Source: DASUPK01 sp035456265 | Lineage (GTDB): Bacteria; Actinomycetota; Thermoleophilia; Solirubrobacterales; 70-9 | Direction of reading: 5' to 3' | DNA: 64,000 bases | NCBI GenBank assembly: GCA_035456265.1 | Contig: DATIDP010000149.1 | Location: forward strand, 1-64,000 | In this document: piece by piece, positions 59,832 through 64,000 of the stretch | Layout: every line of letters starts with the position of its first letter | How positions within the stretch are numbered: the first letter of the stretch is position 1 | The notes under the pieces: generated by a model | Seen by the model: the letters and a program-made list of their open reading frames with translations, nothing else | Told to the model about the DNA's origin: nothing | The model's database searches: none | Position numbers and translations under genes: made by a program

Positions 59832-61257
59832 CGGAATTCCCCTGGAGGATCGCCTCGGCCACGGCCTTGAAGATGGGTCCGCAGGTCGGCCCGCCGAAGC
59901 CGCTGGTGTGCTCGACGACGCACGCGATCGCGATCTGCGGGTCGCTCGCCGGAGCGAAGCCGATGAACCAGGCGTCGTTGACGCCCGCTGAGATCTCCGC
60001 CGTCCCGGTCTTGCCCGCGACGTCGATGCCCGAGACGGCGGCCGCGGTACCCGTTCCCTCGCGTACCACGCTCTGCATCATCGTGTTGAGCTCCGACGCC
60101 GTGTCCTCGCTCATCACTCGACTCTGACGAGCGGGATCGAGTTTCGTCTCCCGCCCGTCGGGATCGATCACCTTCGACCAGAGCCGCGGTTCCATCAGCT
60201 CGCCCTTGTTCGCGACGGTCGCGGCGACCTCCGCCATTTGGAGGGGAGTGACCCGGAGGCGCTCCTGGCCGATCGCAACGCGCCCGATGTCGATGGCATC
60301 GCTCGGATCGAGCAGCCGGTTGCCCTCGTAGACGCCGCTCGCCGCGAGCTGGAAGCCCGGGTAGTCGAGACGCGGCTTCGCGTCGAAGCCGTAGCGGTCC
60401 ATGTACTTGAACATCGTGTCCTTGCCGAGCTTCTCCCCGGCCTGCGCCCACCAGGTGTTGACCGAGTTGGTGAGCGCCGTGGTCATGTCGATCGTGCCGA
60501 ACTGCTCGCCGCCCGAGTTCGACAGGGGCACCCCCTCGATCTCGATCGGGGAGCGGCCGCTGAGGGTCGAGCTGGGCGTGAACTCGCCGCTGTCCAGCGC
60601 GGCCGTCGCGGTCACCACCTTCATCGTCGATCCGGGCGGGTAGCCCGCCTGCGTCGCTCGATTGAAGAGCGGCGCGCTCTGGTCGCGATTGAGCTGGGCG
60701 AAGTGCTTCGGGATCTGGTTCGGGTCGTACTCGGGGATGCTCACCATCGCCCTGACCTCCCCCGTCGAAGGGTCGAGGGCGACCACGGAGCCGCGGCGGC
60801 CGGCCAGCCCGTTCACCGCCGCCTCCTGCGCCGCCGGGTCGAGCGCGGACTGCACGTTGTCCCCGACCTGGGAATGTCCCTGGAGCTGGTCGAGCACCGA
60901 CAGGAACTCGGTCTTGTTGCCGACCAGCTCATCGTTGTGGGAGAGCTCGAAGCCGACGCGGCCCTGCGTGACGAAGCTGTAGCCGATCGGATTGCCGAAG
61001 AGCGCGCCCCGTGGGTACCGGCGGACGTAGACCTTGTTGTTGCCACTGCCCTGCGCGATCGACTTGGCGATCACCGTCCCATCGGAGGCGAGGATGCTGC
61101 CGCGCTTGATCTTCTGCTCCTCGAGCAGCGGGCGGCGGTTCGCCTGATTCGCCTTCAGCGAGTTCGCGTCGAAGATCGACCAGTAGGAGGTGAACCCGAA
61201 GAGAAGGGCGTAGAGGATCAGCAGGAAGCCGAAGAGCTTGATGATCTGCCGGTTCAT
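59824..61257 (-). CDS. pbpA: Class B penicillin-binding protein PbpA
   Basis: 477 residues. N-terminal TM (about 6-28), then the PBP dimerisation domain (KRGSILASDGTVIAKS, TQGRVGFELSHNDELVG), and the transpeptidase domain with PGSTMKVV (SxxK), TNSVNTWW (SxN) and AGKTGTAEISAG (KTG). It cross-links septal or elongation peptidoglycan together with the adjacent SEDS protein. ATG overlaps the ftsW/rodA stop (TGATG), so the pair should be made in equal amounts. Confidence 0.96.
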   Translation of the reverse strand: MNRQIIKLFGFLLILYALLFGFTSYWSIFDANSLKANQANRRPLLEEQKIKRGSILASDGTVIAKSIAQGSGNNKVYVRRYPRGALFGNPIGYSFVTQGRVGFELSHNDELVGNKTEFLSVLDQLQGHSQVGDNVQSALDPAAQEAAVNGLAGRRGSVVALDPSTGEVRAMVSIPEYDPNQIPKHFAQLNRDQSAPLFNRATQAGYPPGSTMKVVTATAALDSGEFTPSSTLSGRSPIEIEGVPLSNSGGEQFGTIDMTTALTNSVNTWWAQAGEKLGKDTMFKYMDRYGFDAKPRLDYPGFQLAASGVYEGNRLLDPSDAIDIGRVAIGQERLRVTPLQMAEVAATVANKGELMEPRLWSKVIDPDGRETKLDPARQSRVMSEDTASELNTMMQSVVREGTGTAAAVSGIDVAGKTGTAEISAGVNDAWFIGFAPASDPQIAIACVVEHTSGFGGPTCGPIFKAVAEAILQGNSGG

Positions 61258-62585
61258 CAGCCCAGCCTCGTCTCGTTCTGGAGGCGCACCCGCCTTCGCG
61301 CCTTGTCGGAGATCATCAGCAGCAGGGCCAGCAGGATGAAATTGGCGACGATGGAGCTTCCCCCGTAGCTGATGAACGGCAGGGTCACCCCCGTCAGCGG
61401 GATCACCCGGGTGACGCCGCCGATGATCACGAACGCCTGCAGGGCGAAGATCGCGGTCAGCCCCGTGGCGAGCAGCTTCGAGAATCCGTCCTCGGCCAGG
61501 ATCGCCGTCTTGAAGCCGCGCTCGGCGATCAGCGCGTAGATCAGGACCACCGCGGCACCCCCGAAGAGGCCGAGCTCATTGACGATCACTGCGTAGATGA
61601 AGTCCGTGTGCGGCGCGGGCAGGATCGCGCAGCGGTCCGGGAACCCGTGGTTGCAGCCGGGCAGCTGGACGAGGGACTCACCCAGCCCCCTGCCGAACAG
61701 CCCTCCGTCCGCCTGGGCGAAGATCGATTGCGAGAGCTGATAGCCGGACCCGCCTGCATCGTGGAAGGGGTCGAGCCAGATGTCGAAGCGGTCCTGGATG
61801 TGCGCCGCGGTCTGGGCGAAGAACCAGGCTCCGACCGCGAACATCAGCAGGCCGATGATCACGAACGAGAGCCGCCCCGTCGCGACGTAGATGAGCGCGA
61901 GGAAGGCGCCGAAGAACATCACCGAGCTGCCCAGGTCGCGGATGAAGACGAGCAGGACCATCGCCGCGCCCCAGACGACCAGCAGCGGCCCGAGGTGCTT
62001 GAGCGGTGGCAGGACGAGCCCGAAGACGTTGCGAGCGCCCACGACCAGAACCTCCCGATGCTCGTTCAGGTAGCTCGCCAGGAAGACGACGATGCAGATC
62101 TTGGCCAGCTCCGTCGGCTGGAAGGTGATCGGCCCGAGATCGACGGCCAGGAACGCGTCGTTGGTCGCGTGCCCCAGGAAACGGGGCATGATCAGCAGCA
62201 CGATCCCAGCGAGCGCGATCAGGTACCGATAGCGCTCGAGCGCGTCGTACTCGCGCAGGAAGATGATCGTCGCCGAGAAGAGGATCAGCCCGAGGACGAA
62301 CCAGTTGGCCTGGTCGCGCGCCAGGCCCTCGTCGAGGCGAAACAGCATCACCATCCCGAAGGCGGCGAGCAGCGCGACGAGGGGGAAGAGGTAGGGGTCG
62401 GCGTCGGGAAGCCTGATCCGGACGACGATGTGGACGGCGACGCAGAGCGCGAGGAAATAGCCGCCGTAGAGGACGCTCAGGTTGCCGAGCTGATCCGAGT
62501 TGGTGATCAGCACGGCCGTGAACCCGGCCGTGACCAGCAGGGCGACCGGGACCAGGGCGAAGAGCTCGCGGGTGCGCGTGCTCAA
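61257..62585 (-). CDS. SEDS peptidoglycan glycosyltransferase (FtsW/RodA)
   Basis: 442 residues, ten helices. Conserved SEDS segments: FQPTELAKICIVVFLASYL, VFIRDLGSSVMFFGAFLALIY, GSGYQLSQSIFAQADGGLFGRGLGESL, APHTDFIYAVIVNELGL and VIPLTGVTLPFISYGGSS. The catalytic Asp is expected in the loop FDIWLDPFHDAGGSGYQ. The start is a TTG that overlaps the upstream phosphatase stop (TTGA); the frame is open further upstream but is antisense-like. It would polymerise glycan strands with PbpA. Whether it is RodA or FtsW cannot be told from order alone. Confidence 0.94.
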   Translation of the reverse strand: MSTRTRELFALVPVALLVTAGFTAVLITNSDQLGNLSVLYGGYFLALCVAVHIVVRIRLPDADPYLFPLVALLAAFGMVMLFRLDEGLARDQANWFVLGLILFSATIIFLREYDALERYRYLIALAGIVLLIMPRFLGHATNDAFLAVDLGPITFQPTELAKICIVVFLASYLNEHREVLVVGARNVFGLVLPPLKHLGPLLVVWGAAMVLLVFIRDLGSSVMFFGAFLALIYVATGRLSFVIIGLLMFAVGAWFFAQTAAHIQDRFDIWLDPFHDAGGSGYQLSQSIFAQADGGLFGRGLGESLVQLPGCNHGFPDRCAILPAPHTDFIYAVIVNELGLFGGAAVVLIYALIAERGFKTAILAEDGFSKLLATGLTAIFALQAFVIIGGVTRVIPLTGVTLPFISYGGSSIVANFILLALLLMISDKARRRVRLQNETRLG

Positions 62586-63841
62586 CGGGCCTGCTTGCCC
62601 TCGGAGGCCCCGGTCTTCTTCTTCTTCTGCTGCTGTGCCTGCTGCTTGGCCGCCCGCTGCGCGGCCTGGGCTGCAGCCGCGCGCTGAGCCGCACCCTCCC
62701 TCTGATTGATGTCGTTGATGAAGCTCGTCGCGTCGTCCTTGCTCCGCAGCTCGTGGCCGGTGACCGCCTTCTGGCGCTCCTCGGACAGCGTCCCCTCCTG
62801 GACCGGGATCGCGTACTGCTTGGAATAGAGGCTGACGCCGAGTGGCAGCTCGTAGGGCAGGCCCCTGTAGACGGCCACGTTGCCCTGATCGTCGGTGCCG
62901 AGGAAGTAGATCGAGCGGGCGAAGAGCACCGCTCCGAGGACGACAGCCGCGATCACCACCAGCCCGGCGGCCCACTTGAGCGCGCGCCGGCGCCGCGACG
63001 GAGTCGGCATCGTGCCCTGGCCGCGGAGCCGGTCGGTCGCCGCGCGCATGCGCTCGCCGGTGAGCCCCGCCTGCTCCGCGGTGCGTGAGATCAGCGTCGC
63101 CCCCTCCTCGGTCTCCCTGGCGTCGGCATCGGCCAGCCGGAAGGCCACCGCGGTGATGTTGTCCCGGCCGCCCCCGTGGTTCGCCGCGTCGACGAGCCGG
63201 TTGACGGCGCTTCTCAGGCTCCTCGCGTTGACGAGGATGTCCCGGATCTGGTCATCCGGGACCATCGTGGTGAGACCGTCGCTGCAGAGCAGGAAGACGT
63301 CGCCGTCGCGCGCCGGGAAGGTCATGGTGTCGACGTTCACGCTCGGCTCCGGCCCCAGGGCGCGCGTGATGATCGAGCGCTGCGGATGCTCCTCCGCCTG
63401 TTCCTCGGTGAGCCTGCCCTGGCGGCGGAGCTCCTCGACGAGCGAGTGGTCCTTCGTCAGGCGCTTGAGCTGGCCGTCGCGCAGGAGGTAGGCCCGGCTG
63501 TCGCCGACATGGCCGAACGCCACCTCGTCGTTCCTGACCATCGCTGCGGTCAGCGTGGTCCCCATCCCGGCGCGGGAGGAGTCCTCCTGGGCGAGCCTGT
63601 GGATCCTTCGGTTTGCCTGCTGGGCGATCTCCTCGAGCTGTCCCTCGGCGGAGGCGTCGTCGTTCCGCGGTCTCCTCTCGAAGGCGCCGGCCGCGATCCG
63701 TGACGCCACCTCGCCGGCCTGCGCGCCACCCATCCCGTCGGCCACGGCGAAGAGCGGCGCCTTCGCGTAATAGGAATCCTCGTTGGCCTGCCGCTGGCGC
63801 CCGGTGTCAGTCTTGTGTGCCTCCTCGGCGACTCTCAGCAT
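62582..63841 (-). CDS. pstP: PP2C-family Ser/Thr phosphatase (PstP-like)
   Basis: 419 residues. Catalytic domain 1-240 with GRQRQANEDSYY, VADGMGGAQAG (metal Asp), FGHVGDSRAYLL, LLCSDGLTTMV and GGGRDNITAV. A linker, TM at about 292-312, and a 95-residue extracytoplasmic region follow, ending in an Ala/Gln/Lys-rich coiled tail (QRAAAAQAAQRAAKQQAQQQ). It should dephosphorylate PknB and its targets. ATG overlaps the FHA stop; it overlaps ftsW/rodA downstream. Confidence 0.94.
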   Translation of the reverse strand: MLRVAEEAHKTDTGRQRQANEDSYYAKAPLFAVADGMGGAQAGEVASRIAAGAFERRPRNDDASAEGQLEEIAQQANRRIHRLAQEDSSRAGMGTTLTAAMVRNDEVAFGHVGDSRAYLLRDGQLKRLTKDHSLVEELRRQGRLTEEQAEEHPQRSIITRALGPEPSVNVDTMTFPARDGDVFLLCSDGLTTMVPDDQIRDILVNARSLRSAVNRLVDAANHGGGRDNITAVAFRLADADARETEEGATLISRTAEQAGLTGERMRAATDRLRGQGTMPTPSRRRRALKWAAGLVVIAAVVLGAVLFARSIYFLGTDDQGNVAVYRGLPYELPLGVSLYSKQYAIPVQEGTLSEERQKAVTGHELRSKDDATSFINDINQREGAAQRAAAAQAAQRAAKQQAQQQKKKKTGASEGKQAR

Positions 63842-64000
63842 CAGGACACCTCGAAGCGGAACTCCGTGTCCCCGATCCGGATCAGGTCGCCGGGCGTGAG
63901 CTCGGCCTCGCCGTGGAGCTCTCGCGAGTTGAGGAGCGTGCCGTTGGTCGAGTTCATGTCCTCGACGAAATATGCCCCGGAACGGTTGAAGACGCGTGCG
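63841..64000 (-). CDS. fhaB: FHA-domain protein, C-terminal part (cut by window edge)
   Basis: 52 visible codons encode the end of a forkhead-associated domain: SGAYFVEDMNSTNGTLLNSREL (the STNG phosphothreonine loop), then LTPGDLIRIGDTEFRFEVS. FHA proteins bind phosphothreonines made by PknA/PknB. The stop overlaps the phosphatase ATG (TGATG). The N-terminal part lies beyond the window. Confidence 0.9.
   Translation of the reverse strand, partial: ARVFNRSGAYFVEDMNSTNGTLLNSRELHGEAELTPGDLIRIGDTEFRFEVS

Overview
The window is gene-dense, about 70 percent GC chromosome with short intergenic gaps, many 1-4 bp stop/start overlaps and frequent GTG starts. Gene content suggests an actinobacterium (Actinomycetota): an FHA / PP2C phosphatase / FtsW-RodA / class B PBP / PASTA kinase cluster, DUF3105, and a GlnK-type P-II after Amt. 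The overall style is most like the deep class Thermoleophilia (Solirubrobacterales/Gaiellales type). That placement is inference from gene content; there is no rRNA in the window. I see no IS element, prophage, CRISPR array or plasmid functions, and no gene-free stretch longer than 300 bases.

Layout. 1-1184: thiamine genes, a TPP-riboswitch-controlled thiO (cut by the left edge) divergent from thiE. 1181-15253: a lipoate-dependent 2-oxoacid dehydrogenase region. It holds one E3 (lpd), a TMEM175 channel, a thioredoxin-fold isomerase, a first E1alpha-E1beta-E2 set (4480-8074), a cupin, and a second set (8619-12062) behind a possible structured leader. The second set runs straight into a leucine-dehydrogenase-like gene, and lipB and lipA follow. 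Together these could deaminate branched-chain amino acids, decarboxylate the keto acids and make the lipoyl cofactor for both complexes. 15308-30101: mixed envelope and metabolic genes (glycosidase-like secreted protein, rhomboid, DD-carboxypeptidase, polysaccharide-lyase-like protein, glutamate dehydrogenase, acidic disordered protein, diguanylate cyclase, secreted M19-like hydrolase, AlkZ-like glycosylase) with two tRNA-Ala genes. 30308-32150: amt-glnK. 32273-36200: metF, a hydrolase, DUF3105 and a secreted PGRP amidase.

36208-53606 is a surface-polysaccharide region: FemAB-like and GNAT transferases, an undecaprenyl-phosphate sugar transferase, six further glycosyltransferases, an Fe/2OG dioxygenase-like protein, a Wzx-type flippase, an O-antigen-ligase-like polymerase/ligase, a LytR_C protein, a FlaA1/WbpM-type nucleotide-sugar dehydratase, DedA and UppP. 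purM and a DsbA-family gene follow. 55529-64000 is a cell-division and Ser/Thr-kinase region. On the minus strand FHA, PP2C, ftsW/rodA, pbpA, pknB (four PASTA) and ddl overlap end to end; a second receptor-like kinase converges on ddl.

Recurrent theme. Many genes have no Shine-Dalgarno sequence. They carry a TANNNT hexamer (TAGRCT, TAGCCT, TACGCT and similar) that ends 6-12 bases before the start codon. This is the expected look of leaderless transcription, and I used it to pick several starts. The most unusual single observations are a hydrolase gene with no ATG/GTG/TTG start that begins on the base after a tRNA, a P-II protein with Leu at position 51, a 7-copy GCTC repeat bridging two genes, and a 95-bp intergenic repeat present twice.
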